A stretch of 64,000 nt of DNA from positions 2,046,001 to 2,110,000 of the forward strand of contig WSYJ01000060.1 of assembly GCA_020186115.1 (NCBI GenBank), given 5' to 3'. This stretch comes from Histomonas meleagridis. Its lineage: Eukaryota > Parabasalia > Tritrichomonadida > Dientamoebidae. Position 1 is the stretch's first letter; the number at the start of each line of letters is the position of its first letter. The notes under the pieces are model-generated. The model was not told where the DNA came from. It worked only from the letters and a program-made list of their open reading frames with translations, and made no database searches. Positions 47,351 to 55,317 of this stretch are shown piece by piece. The position numbers and the translations under genes are program-made.

Positions 47351-47772
47351 ACAATATTTCATTTCATTTTCATAAACACTAAAGAAAAAGTCGAATGCGC
47401 GTATTTTAAACTTAAGAAATGTCCATTCAATCCATGTGCTATTCCTTAATGAAAATATTTTTTATACGCTATCAGAATGTTTTATTATTTTATCATTTAT
47501 ATTTATTAAATATTTTCATTTTTTATTTATTAATATTTTTCTTTTCTATTTTTTCCAAATATTCCGAAATTTCATCTGTTCCATGTTTTTTGCAGTATTC
47601 TAAATAATCAAAATTGTTTTCATCACCTTCATCATCTCGAAATTCTGCAATTGAATGAATATAATTAATTGATATTAAAATTTTAAATTAATTTATCTTA
47701 AAGAAAAAATGGTGTAATGGACAATGAATAATATAAAAATTATAAGAATAAAATTTAATATTAAGAAGGAAA
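47351..47772. other. Intergenic region with ankyrin 3' relic
   Basis: To 47661 this is the duplication. On its minus strand it holds the last ~40 codons of the ankyrin fragment that is longer at 57711-58028. The remaining 110 bp lead to the MHF1-like gene's 3' end. Confidence 0.45.
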
Positions 47773-48135
47773 TTAATTTCCTTTTTTACGCGTTTGCTTT
47801 TTTGGTGATTCAAAAAGAGTTGAGCGATATTCGATTAAGTGCTCTCTAAGCGATGTTTTCCTGCAATATAAATACATATCTTCATCTTGAATATTCTTTC
47901 TACCTGCATGTTTAGAAAATGCAATCAGTTCTCTAGGAAGGTGTGCATCTAGCAGCGTATAAACAAGCGCTGTCAAAGCTGAAACAAATTCATGTGAAGG
48001 GACTTTAGGGTTTATTTGCTGTTCACAAATTTTTCCTACGAAAAAACGAAGTGCATCAAGAAGATTTCGCTTAGCTTCATCTATTTCCATTGTGTCTTGG
48101 TCCATTCCATTTAGGAAAGCTTGGAAAGACAGCAT
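47773..48135 (-). CDS. MHF1/CENP-S-like histone-fold protein
   Basis: A 120-residue protein with a CENP-S/MHF1 histone fold. SHEFVSALTALVYTLLDAHLPRELIAFSKHAGRKNIQDEDMYLYCRK matches the family pattern of a long helix ending ELxxFAxHAGRKTIxxxDVxLxxR. The N-terminus (AKRNLLDALRFFVGKICEQ) forms the first helix, and the end is basic. With MHF2 (CENP-X) it forms a tetramer that binds branched DNA with FANCM and joins the CENP-T complex at kinetochores. Length is close to the human protein (138). An Inr-like TCATTTT at 48141-48147 gives a ~9 nt leader and supports the start. Confidence 0.82.
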   Translation of the reverse strand: MLSFQAFLNGMDQDTMEIDEAKRNLLDALRFFVGKICEQQINPKVPSHEFVSALTALVYTLLDAHLPRELIAFSKHAGRKNIQDEDMYLYCRKTSLREHLIEYRSTLFESPKKQTRKKGN

Positions 48136-48140
48136 TTGGT

Positions 48141-48147
48141 AAAATGA
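48141..48147 (-). promoter_or_regulatory. Inr-like initiator of the MHF1-like gene
   Basis: TCATTTT on the minus strand fits TCAYTWY. Its +1 A at 48145 is 9-10 bases before the ATG. Confidence 0.45.
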
Positions 48148-48404
48148 ACTTCATTTTCTTGTATTCAATTTTTTCAAATAAAATAAAATGTCATTTTTTT
48201 CCACAAAAAATATTTCTGTCAAAACATCAGTTCCTTAAAAGTTAACATTTAGTTCTCTGACTCAAAATAAAAAAACAGATTCCTAATACAAATCATTGTT
48301 TATAGATATAGTTTGGTAATAAATGGCTTTGGTTAAATCATGCTGCTGAAAAACATAAATGTAACGCAGTATTTTGAAAATGCTTATTGTGAGCTTATAA
48401 TGAC

Positions 48405-48947
48405 TTATTTGGTTTGAAAGTGATTTTTGATAAATTCGTTGATCTTTGGGTTTACAAATAAAGGTGTTATAAATAACACAGAATCAATCAAAATCCAAAA
48501 TAAAAATACTGTACCAATCGTTTCTGCTGTAATAAAGGAAAGAGCTGAAAACCCAAAGAAGATGAAATTTTTCTTTAGTGTTGGATGTCTCACATATTCT
48601 TCAAACCACTTCTTAATCTTTTTTACTCCCCTGTTAAATCGTTGGAACTTTGGATTCAATTCTTTGAGGGATCTTATTCTATTTGGACTTTTGGCGTTAT
48701 CATTGATTTGCTTTCTAAACATAAAGTTGAATGCATTTGAACAGAACAAACGAAGCACACATCCGATTAATCCCAAAAATCCAACTGTAGCCAAAAAACT
48801 TAGGTCTAAGTAATAGATTAAAAAAATAATTAGATTAATAACAATACTAAAAAATAATGAAATTAGTGGTCTCCTCCAAAAGATAACCTCTTGTACTCTT
48901 GATGTGAATTCTTCTGTTATGTTTGGAATTAGTTGTTCTTTACTCAT
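48405..48947 (-). CDS. ARL6IP1/reticulon-like ER membrane-shaping protein
   Basis: A 180-residue protein with two pairs of hydrophobic hairpin segments. The first is VIFWRRPLISLFFSIVINLIIFLIYYLDLSFLATVGFLGLIG, similar to the W+-P....LF....LLFFLIYYFDLS pattern of ARL6IP1 and reticulon-homology proteins. The second pair lies near residues 125-165 and ends with FVNPKINEFI, like the family's short amphipathic end. A basic loop separates the pairs. Such proteins insert as wedges and curve tubular ER. AACGG at 48990-48994 lies 43 bp upstream. The call rests on topology and short motifs, so another ER hairpin protein is possible. Confidence 0.58.
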   Translation of the reverse strand: MSKEQLIPNITEEFTSRVQEVIFWRRPLISLFFSIVINLIIFLIYYLDLSFLATVGFLGLIGCVLRLFCSNAFNFMFRKQINDNAKSPNRIRSLKELNPKFQRFNRGVKKIKKWFEEYVRHPTLKKNFIFFGFSALSFITAETIGTVFLFWILIDSVLFITPLFVNPKINEFIKNHFQTK

Positions 48948-49138
48948 TTTCTTCGTCTCTTCACTTTTAATTTTATTCTATCGTTTTTTAACGGCATCTG
49001 TTTTTTATCCTTTCAAAAAACATTTCATGTTTGGTTGTAATACTTTTAGAGATGGTTCACATTGAGTTAAACAAAACGTATCCAAACTCCAAAGAAAAAT
49101 AAAACTTTTACTCAAACAAAATATAAAATTTATAAATT

Positions 49139-50092
49139 CTATTGTGATAATATGTTTTCGATTCTTTTAAAATTCTTTTCATCTAAAGCAGCAATTTCCT
49201 TTGTCAGTTCAATTGCAATTTCTAATTCTTCGCTTTCAAATTGCATTTCTAAAAAGGAAACCATTTCTTCAGTATCGATGTCCAAAAGAGTTTTCCAAAC
49301 CTTTTTCGGTAATTGGCTTACAAACTTTCCATTTTTTCTAGCAGATTTAAGTGCATAGTATATTGAAAGACGAATTTCTTTTAATAAATCATGAAAGAAC
49401 AAGACAACAGGTGATTTTTCATTGTTATTTGCTATTGCTGATGCATAGCGTGGAAGAACAGAATTCCATAATTCCCAAAATACTTCTTCATGATTTTCAG
49501 GCGGATTTTGATATATGTTTTTATATACCCATATGTAGCTTCTTGTAAAAATTGGAATTAATCCGCTTGATTCAAGTGAGTTATAATCAATCATTTTTTC
49601 GATTTCTTCGGAATATTGTGCAAGGAATTTACAAATAAACCTCCATAGTGGTGGCTTTGGTGGAGAAAAGTTTGCTAAATTTAATATTGTTGCCATGATA
49701 ATATCTGAAAAGATGGCTTTAACATCTTCACGTGAAAAAAATCTGTCTAAAAACAAAACAGCATCATCAAATGTATCGTCATTTTGTAAAAATAAAACCA
49801 AAACAGATTCTAATAGCCCTGGCGACATTAAATGATTCATTGATGAAATTGGTGCTAAATCTACTAAAAGGGACATGACTAACTGATTTATTTTCCCAAA
49901 ATCAATATCCACAATAGCCATTTCTATTCGCCTAAAAATAATTGATATTATTCTATCTTTCTCTGGTATTTCTTCATTTGGATGATTTTTTAGGATTTCA
50001 TGAAATAACTTTAAGTCTTTGATTGGTTCTGTTGGCTTTAATGATTCTTCTAAAACTTTTTGCCAAAATTCGCTGATTTGTTTACTTTCCAT
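49139..50092 (-). CDS. Helical protein of unknown function
   Basis: I start at the ATG at 50090-50092 (MESKQISEFWQ), giving 317 residues; the frame upstream has only a TTG and contains an AACGTT promoter motif (50106-50111). The protein is all helical and HEAT/ARM-like, with amphipathic helices throughout (LFHEILKNHPNEEIPEKDRIIS, VFWELWNSVLPRYASAIANN, LLDIDTEEMVSFLEMQFESEELEIAIELTKEI). No catalytic motif, membrane segment or known family is recognised. It is probably a scaffold. The stop is 190 bp from the upstream end of the ARL6IP1-like gene on the same strand. Confidence 0.65.
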   Translation of the reverse strand: MESKQISEFWQKVLEESLKPTEPIKDLKLFHEILKNHPNEEIPEKDRIISIIFRRIEMAIVDIDFGKINQLVMSLLVDLAPISSMNHLMSPGLLESVLVLFLQNDDTFDDAVLFLDRFFSREDVKAIFSDIIMATILNLANFSPPKPPLWRFICKFLAQYSEEIEKMIDYNSLESSGLIPIFTRSYIWVYKNIYQNPPENHEEVFWELWNSVLPRYASAIANNNEKSPVVLFFHDLLKEIRLSIYYALKSARKNGKFVSQLPKKVWKTLLDIDTEEMVSFLEMQFESEELEIAIELTKEIAALDEKNFKRIENILSQ

Positions 50093-50657
50093 CCGAAGAT
50101 TTTTGAACGTTAATTTATCACGATGAAAAAAATAAAACAAAAAGAATTTACCTAAAGTAAGTAATGACCTTATTTACCGATGCTTGAATTTTATACCTAT
50201 TACTTTAACTTTTTTGTTTAAAGAGATCAAATTTTATTATATCAAATCAAAAATAATCAATAGAATTTTTTAATTAGAAACTATATTTATCCTGATGTTC
50301 TTCCATTAGGGTGATAATTCGTAAGAATGCAAGCTTATAGAAAATAAAATGGTAAATCAAAATCAACCCCCAAAAAAATGGGGAAGAATTTTATAAAGGC
50401 TTTACATTTGGTTTATGCATATATTCTCTTTTATTCATTAGAAACTCTCTTGAAATATTCCCAAAATTTTTTCGTTTAACACCTGTGTTAAATCCATCGT
50501 TTTGGTAACCGTTTTGTTTTGCAGTTCAAAAAGTTTTACAAAAGTTCCAAGCACGAACAAATAACCATTGAAACAACAACAACAACTCCACAACCGACAG
50601 TTTGAAAATTTGAATATGCCGGTTGGAAATTGAATGGATGGGGGTTTCATCAAAAAA
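50093..50657. other. Divergent intergenic region upstream of the cysteine protease
   Basis: About 565 bp. It contains AACGTT at 50106-50111 and ACCGTT at 50508-50513. A purine-rich CAACAACAACAACT stretch at 50572-50586 precedes the protease. No gene is seen. Confidence 0.4.
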
Positions 50658-51605
50658 ATGTTTGCATTCCTCCTTTCTGCAGCTGCATGCGTTCAAATCC
50701 TTCAGCATGAAGAGAAGAGCTTCCTCTCCTTCATGAGAGAAACCAACCAATACTACACAGGTAACGAATATCAAGTCCGTCTTGGTATCTATCTCTCAAA
50801 CGTCCGTCTTGTTCAAGATTTCAACAAGGCTAACACATTCAAGGTTGGTATCAACAAATTCGCTACATACACACCAGCAGAATATAAGGCATTACTCGGT
50901 GCTCTCCCAGAACAAATCGAATCCCGCCCATCCCTTCAAAAGAAGTTTGCTGCTCCAGATAACTTCGACTGGCGTGACAAGGGTGCTGTTTGCCCAATCA
51001 AGGATCAAGCACAATGTGGTTCATGCTGGGCATTCTCAGCTGCCTCTGCTGCAGAATCAGCCTGGTTCATTGCTAACAACGAACTTATCTCCCTCTCTGA
51101 ACAAAACTTAGTTGATTGCGTTACATCATGCTATGGATGCAATGGTGGCTGGCCATACAAGACATACGACTATGTTATCAAGAAGCAAGGTGGTCAATTC
51201 ATGAGAGAAGATGACTATCCATACACAGGCACTGACGGATCTTGCCAATGGGATTCATCAAAGGGTGTCATCAAGATCAAGAGCTATGTTAAGATCTCCA
51301 GCGGTGATGAAGATGACCAAAAGGAAAAGATCTACCAATACGGTGTTGCTTCAATTTGCATTGATGCTTCACAATGGTCCTTCCAAATGTACCAATCTGG
51401 TATCTATGATGAAGAAAGCTGCTCATCATACCGCCTTAACCACGCTGTTAACGCTGTTGGTTATGGTGTTCAAGACGGCACACCATACTGGATCGTTCGT
51501 AACTCATGGGGCACATCATGGGGTGACAAAGGTTACATCTTAATGATCCGTAACAAGAACAACCAATGCGGTGTTGCATCATCCTCAGTCATTCCAACTT
51601 GCTAA
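50658..51605 (+). CDS. Papain-like cysteine protease (cathepsin L-like, C1A)
   Basis: I start at ATG 50658 (MFAFLLSAAACVQ, a signal peptide), giving 315 residues. ATG 50634 is in frame but would put a charged lead before the signal. The prodomain (~residues 15-98) has the family helices and FKVGINKFATYT. The mature part begins near APDNFDWRDKG. The catalytic residues are Cys123 in QCGSCWAF, His262 in LNHAVNAVGYG and Asn282 in NSWG; the oxyanion Gln precedes in KDQAQCGSC. It is a lysosomal or secreted protease of the trichomonad CP family, which degrades host and food proteins. Codon choice is biased to C-ending codons (ATC, AAC, CTC), unlike most neighbours, which suggests strong expression. 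Confidence 0.95.
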   Translation: MFAFLLSAAACVQILQHEEKSFLSFMRETNQYYTGNEYQVRLGIYLSNVRLVQDFNKANTFKVGINKFATYTPAEYKALLGALPEQIESRPSLQKKFAAPDNFDWRDKGAVCPIKDQAQCGSCWAFSAASAAESAWFIANNELISLSEQNLVDCVTSCYGCNGGWPYKTYDYVIKKQGGQFMREDDYPYTGTDGSCQWDSSKGVIKIKSYVKISSGDEDDQKEKIYQYGVASICIDASQWSFQMYQSGIYDEESCSSYRLNHAVNAVGYGVQDGTPYWIVRNSWGTSWGDKGYILMIRNKNNQCGVASSSVIPTC

Positions 51606-52020
51606 ACGATGAATCTTCAACTATATTTTAATTTTTAGTGATAACTTGTTTTTTTAAAGTAATCAAATTGATGTATTTAAAAATCTGTTATTTGCTTTAC
51701 ATCATAGCAAATGAGGAGATGTTTAATGCAAATTTTTTAGAAAAATATTAATAAAAATTGTTTTACAGCTTTAGTATACTTGTAGAAAGTATAAATTTCT
51801 TGAACGTTGTATTGCATGCATAAAACAGTGTGCGCAATAATATAAAAATCATATTAAGGTGCTTAAAAATATTTTTAAGCAATTGCTTTTTTCATTTTAA
51901 TAATAAGATTCAGCAAAATAAATTTCCATTCTTTTCGTGTGTTGCTCATTTCGAAGTCGGGAAAATATCCAAAAAGTGACTAAATCAGTAACGTTAGAAG
52001 AAAAAGCAGAAGAGTTTCAA
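51606..52020. other. Intergenic region with TAACGTTA motif
   Basis: About 415 bp. The palindrome TAACGTTA at 51989-51996 lies 24 bp before the next ATG. The frame of the next gene is open across this motif from a GTG, but it has no ATG. No other feature. Confidence 0.4.
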
Positions 52021-52953
52021 ATGAACGAGGCAGAATCACAATGCCTCCGTATTGCAGAAAGAATTATTGGGTGCTTGAATGGGGGAGAAGTGCTAAGAAA
52101 ATACCTAGGAATAAAAAAACGAATTTTTCAAAATGAAGACAAATCACCACAAATTTCAAAGCATTTGAAAACAATTGCAATGGAAAATAGAAGTTTGATG
52201 CAAAATCTTGAGAAAATTAAAAACGAAAGCTCTAATCAAATAACTTTAAATGATTGGATAATTGATCAAATTCAATCATTTCAAAAAAAATTATTACCTG
52301 AATCAGAAACACTCGACAACATTACTTTTGAAACTGCTTGTTCATCTTTAAATCAAGTTGTTGATGCCAAAATTGCCTCAAATTCAATCATTCGTCAAAA
52401 ACTCACTGATGACAATTCTCAGATTCGCAATAAAATTTCTTCTCTTATTGCAGCTTCTAAGTCAGATCTTAAAATGTATTCACTTAAAAGGAACGAATCC
52501 ATTAATTTATTTCATCAATATCAAGAACAGCTCCAAACTCAAATACAAAAATGCAACAAAAAAGTAGAGAAATATAATCAACAAATTAAAGTCCTGAAGA
52601 AAGATAATGAAAATATTAACAAATTTATTAATGAAAAACATCAAATTGCGCAAAGCATCACACAAAAAAAACAAAAATATGAAAGAAAAAAAAGTATTTC
52701 CCAAGAGAGAATATCAATGCTTCGTTCGAATGCGAATTCTCTCAGTAATCAACTCCATTCTAAAACCCATGAAATTGAAATACGAAAGACATCTCAACGA
52801 TTTGGCATCGAAAATATCACAGACGAAGAAATAGCCGAACTTAACAGACTTGAAGAAGAACTCACATTATTGGAAGATAGAAATAATTTCCTCTCAGTGG
52901 AACTCAAAATGAAGAAACTCATTCAGAACAACACAATTGAGGACTCTGTTTGA
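52021..52953 (+). CDS. Coiled-coil protein of unknown function
   Basis: From ATG 52021 (MNEAESQCLRIAERI) the protein has 310 residues, nearly all predicted coiled coil from ~60 to the end. Repeated heptads include YQEQLQTQIQKCNKKVEKYNQQIKVLKKDNENINKF and DEEIAELNRLEEELTLLEDRNNFLSVELKMKKL. I do not recognise a family. Proteins of this kind in flagellates are often cytoskeletal, axonemal or basal-body parts, but nothing here proves that. The gene converges with the minus-strand kelch gene, with 29 bp between the stops. Confidence 0.65.
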   Translation: MNEAESQCLRIAERIIGCLNGGEVLRKYLGIKKRIFQNEDKSPQISKHLKTIAMENRSLMQNLEKIKNESSNQITLNDWIIDQIQSFQKKLLPESETLDNITFETACSSLNQVVDAKIASNSIIRQKLTDDNSQIRNKISSLIAASKSDLKMYSLKRNESINLFHQYQEQLQTQIQKCNKKVEKYNQQIKVLKKDNENINKFINEKHQIAQSITQKKQKYERKKSISQERISMLRSNANSLSNQLHSKTHEIEIRKTSQRFGIENITDEEIAELNRLEEELTLLEDRNNFLSVELKMKKLIQNNTIEDSV

Positions 52954-52982
52954 ATAAGTAAACGTATTCTGTATTCTATCGT

Positions 52983-54128
52983 TTAACATTTGAGCATCAA
53001 AAGCATATCTTCGCGATGATTGAGGCCGCTAATTGCCTTTTCCATGGAGAAAACCCATGTCTCATTATCAGGATTTTCAGCTCCCATGGTAATTATAAGC
53101 TCTCTAGTTTGCTTACAGTATTCCATACTGAATGAATGCTTTCTTGGAAGCATAAAGAGACCGTTATCGGTCACTTTTCCCCTTTCAAAAGAAACCGTTT
53201 CGCCATCAGGGAGAACGTTAAGGATAAACCACCAACTTCGTTCAATGTCAAGTGCGTAAATAAAGGTTTCTTGGTGTTTGCTTTTCCCGCCGAAGTACAG
53301 GACATACTTCCCAACAACTGCCATCGAGGAACCAACCTTTTTAGGTGGTGGCGCAACACCAGTCGTTTGAACATAATTAACAGTTTCTTTATCCATATCA
53401 ATTTCAAGATATGCTTCAAAACTTGAATTTCCATAAGCAATAATTTTGTTGTTGTATTTAACATGTGGAATTCCTGTACGGCCTTGGATATTTGTTGGAA
53501 CATTCCTCCATGTAAGAGTATTAATATCTAAAATATTAAGTTCTGTTGGAAATGTGCCATCAAATCCTCCCCATATGAAAATTTTCCCATTATATGAATC
53601 AATCAATGGAGATGATCGAGGTGATGGAGTCAATCCATTTGTCTTAATTGAAGATACTTCTGATGTTTTAAGGTTGACGTAATGAAGATCACCATAGTAT
53701 GTACCACTGTAATATCCTCCAAAGATAACAATGTAATTACCAAGAATTATAGCGCGAGATCCATTTCTTGGAGATCTTAATTCTCCATGTAAAGGAAGTT
53801 TTTCCCATTTACGACTTGCAAGATTAAGTTTCCATATGTCTGTGTTTGGGACTTTATCTTTTGTTTGTCCATAACCAATATATAGATATTTTCCGTCAGA
53901 AGCAGTAAAATGTCCACTGAGGCTATCAGGGTGCTCTTGGGCGTTCTGGTTTTCGACATGCCAGTATGCGTAAAATCCAGAAGTTCTAATATAATTTGAT
54001 AAAAATGAAGATGCTGTTTTGATATATGATTGTATAATTTTATCATTAGAAATATTACAGTACTGTGTAAGGTTTGCTTGAGAAATTAGCTCCTGTGAGT
54101 GGTAAGGGTGACTTTCGTCTTGTCCCAT
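52983..54128 (-). CDS. Kelch-repeat beta-propeller protein
   Basis: I start at ATG 54126-54128 (MGQDESHPYHSQ), giving 381 residues. An Inr-like TCATTAC at 54136-54142 gives an 11 nt leader. At least five kelch units can be seen, with GG doublets and later Tyr/Trp: ILGNYIVIFGGYYSGTYYGDLHYVNLKT, SYNGKIFIWGGFDGTFPTELNILDINTLTW, VVGKYVLYFGGKSKHQETFIYALDIE. The trichomonad-style N-terminus is helical (NDKIIQSYIKTASSFLSNYI) and may be a dimerising part. Kelch propellers bind protein partners; the partner is unknown. No BTB domain is present. Confidence 0.8.
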   Translation of the reverse strand: MGQDESHPYHSQELISQANLTQYCNISNDKIIQSYIKTASSFLSNYIRTSGFYAYWHVENQNAQEHPDSLSGHFTASDGKYLYIGYGQTKDKVPNTDIWKLNLASRKWEKLPLHGELRSPRNGSRAIILGNYIVIFGGYYSGTYYGDLHYVNLKTSEVSSIKTNGLTPSPRSSPLIDSYNGKIFIWGGFDGTFPTELNILDINTLTWRNVPTNIQGRTGIPHVKYNNKIIAYGNSSFEAYLEIDMDKETVNYVQTTGVAPPPKKVGSSMAVVGKYVLYFGGKSKHQETFIYALDIERSWWFILNVLPDGETVSFERGKVTDNGLFMLPRKHSFSMEYCKQTRELIITMGAENPDNETWVFSMEKAISGLNHREDMLLMLKC

Positions 54129-54135
54129 TTGTGAT

Positions 54136-54142
54136 GTAATGA
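54136..54142 (-). promoter_or_regulatory. Inr-like initiator of the kelch gene
   Basis: TCATTAC on the minus strand fits TCAYTWY, and its +1 A is 11-12 bases before the ATG. Confidence 0.45.
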
Positions 54143-54451
54143 GCTGATAGATGTAAGGAAGTAAAGTATACAAAATTCAACATTAGAAGGTTTGGCCCGA
54201 TAGAAAAAATGAGGGCTGCTTGGCCAAATCCCCATTGAAAACAAAGCTTTGAATGCCTTCGGTTAACCCAAATGTTCGTGCCAGTCACAATGTGTTGGAT
54301 CGCTTATCTAGAAAAGCAATAACTACAGATTTGGTTATTTCACACTTAGGACATTCAAAAATAATTACACATTTGTATTATACCAATATGTAATCACGAT
54401 TTAAATTGAAAACTCAAAGATAATGAACAATGAAATAGTTTTTTCTTTCAT

Positions 54452-55252
54452 TTATTGAGTGTTTTCTTCTGGCTTTTTTTCTTCAGGCTTGACATCATCA
54501 CTTTTGATTTCTTCTTTTGCTTCTTCTGGCTTTGTTTCAACATTTTCCTCTTCTTTTTTAGCTTCTTCTTGAGGCTTTTCTTCATGTTCAATTATTTCAA
54601 CTTTTTGTGGTGGTTCTTTGGTTTCTTCCTCTTCTTCCTCTTCTAACAATGCTTCTTCTCTTTGCGCTTTTATTGTAATCTCCTTTAATTTCATTAAAAT
54701 TTCTTTTTGTGATGAGATGAAATCTTGGTAACGTGCTTCTTTTTCTTCTTTGGTCTCTTGTATAATACCTGCATCTGATATTGAATCATAAAGCTTGTTA
54801 AGTGATTCGGTAACTTTAAATAACATGAGGATTGGTACTGAAATTGATTTTTGTGCGACGGCTGCTTCTGTTAAATCATTAATGAACTTTTGAACACGAT
54901 TCATTACGATAGGAATTGCTTGGAGAGATTCTTGCGGGGTCTTTTGTTCTTCATCTTGTTGTTGAGCTTTCAAGGTTGATATAATTGCCTCTTGAATTTC
55001 AATTAATTGTAACTTCTTTTGCTCAAGAAGAGATTCCTTTTCAGCAAGTTCTTTTTGAAGTTGTTTTGCACGTGGTGCAGCAATTTCAAAATCTTGAATT
55101 AGTTCAAGATTTTTTTGCATTTGTTCCCTAAGCTTCTCGTTTTCTGCTTCAACAGCCATTGCGTTTGTAGTAGTTTGGAGAGCAAGTTGTATAGCTTTTG
55201 CAAATAAATCGTTGGATGACATTTGTTCTAAAATAAACGGTTCTCTTTCCAT
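54452..55252 (-). CDS. Coiled-coil protein with acidic Glu/Lys-rich tail
   Basis: The 266-residue protein has an N-terminal coiled coil (residues ~35-95, ENEKLREQMQKNLELIQDFEIA and QKELAEKESLLEQKKLQL). A helical middle (~115-205) follows. The low-complexity tail from ~210 is made of Glu, Lys, Pro and Val (EEEEEEETKEPPQ, KPEEAKEEIKSDDVKPEEK). I do not recognise a family. A second ATG ten codons on (MSSNDLFAKAI) is the alternative start. It shares a 65 bp divergent promoter with eIF2B-epsilon. The tail is typical of cytoskeletal or RNA-associated acidic proteins, but no function can be given. Confidence 0.7.
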   Translation of the reverse strand: MEREPFILEQMSSNDLFAKAIQLALQTTTNAMAVEAENEKLREQMQKNLELIQDFEIAAPRAKQLQKELAEKESLLEQKKLQLIEIQEAIISTLKAQQQDEEQKTPQESLQAIPIVMNRVQKFINDLTEAAVAQKSISVPILMLFKVTESLNKLYDSISDAGIIQETKEEKEARYQDFISSQKEILMKLKEITIKAQREEALLEEEEEEETKEPPQKVEIIEHEEKPQEEAKKEEENVETKPEEAKEEIKSDDVKPEEKKPEENTQ

Positions 55253-55317
55253 GAACGTTTAAAATGAATTGAAAATAACGGTCTCAACATGGTTGACCAA
55301 TTCAAAACCGTTATCCA
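55253..55317. promoter_or_regulatory. Compact bidirectional promoter with inverted ATAACGGT motifs
   Basis: Only 65 bp separates the two divergent ATGs. ATAACGGT at 55275-55282 and ACCGTTAT at 55307-55314 are perfect inverted copies. Read on each gene's strand, an ACCGTTAT lies 22 bases before the minus start and 3 bases before the plus start. Myb-type control of both genes is inferred. Confidence 0.55.

Larger units (their letters stand above)
45224..47661 (+). repeat. Inverted segmental duplication, copy A (derived)
   Basis: Positions 45224-47661 match the reverse complement of 57890-60335 almost base for base, from CAAAATTAAATAACGAATGG at one end to TTGCAATTGAATGAAT at the other. Differences are mainly homopolymer length changes plus a few substitutions. 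At both edges the second copy continues into genes that are cut off here, so this copy is the derived one. Confidence 0.92.

Noticed and set aside
47419-47607. Plus-strand frame rich in Phe, Ile, Leu at the duplication end (and its twin at 57944-58132)
   Set aside because: It is the antisense of the Lys/Asn-rich ankyrin tail and not a membrane protein.
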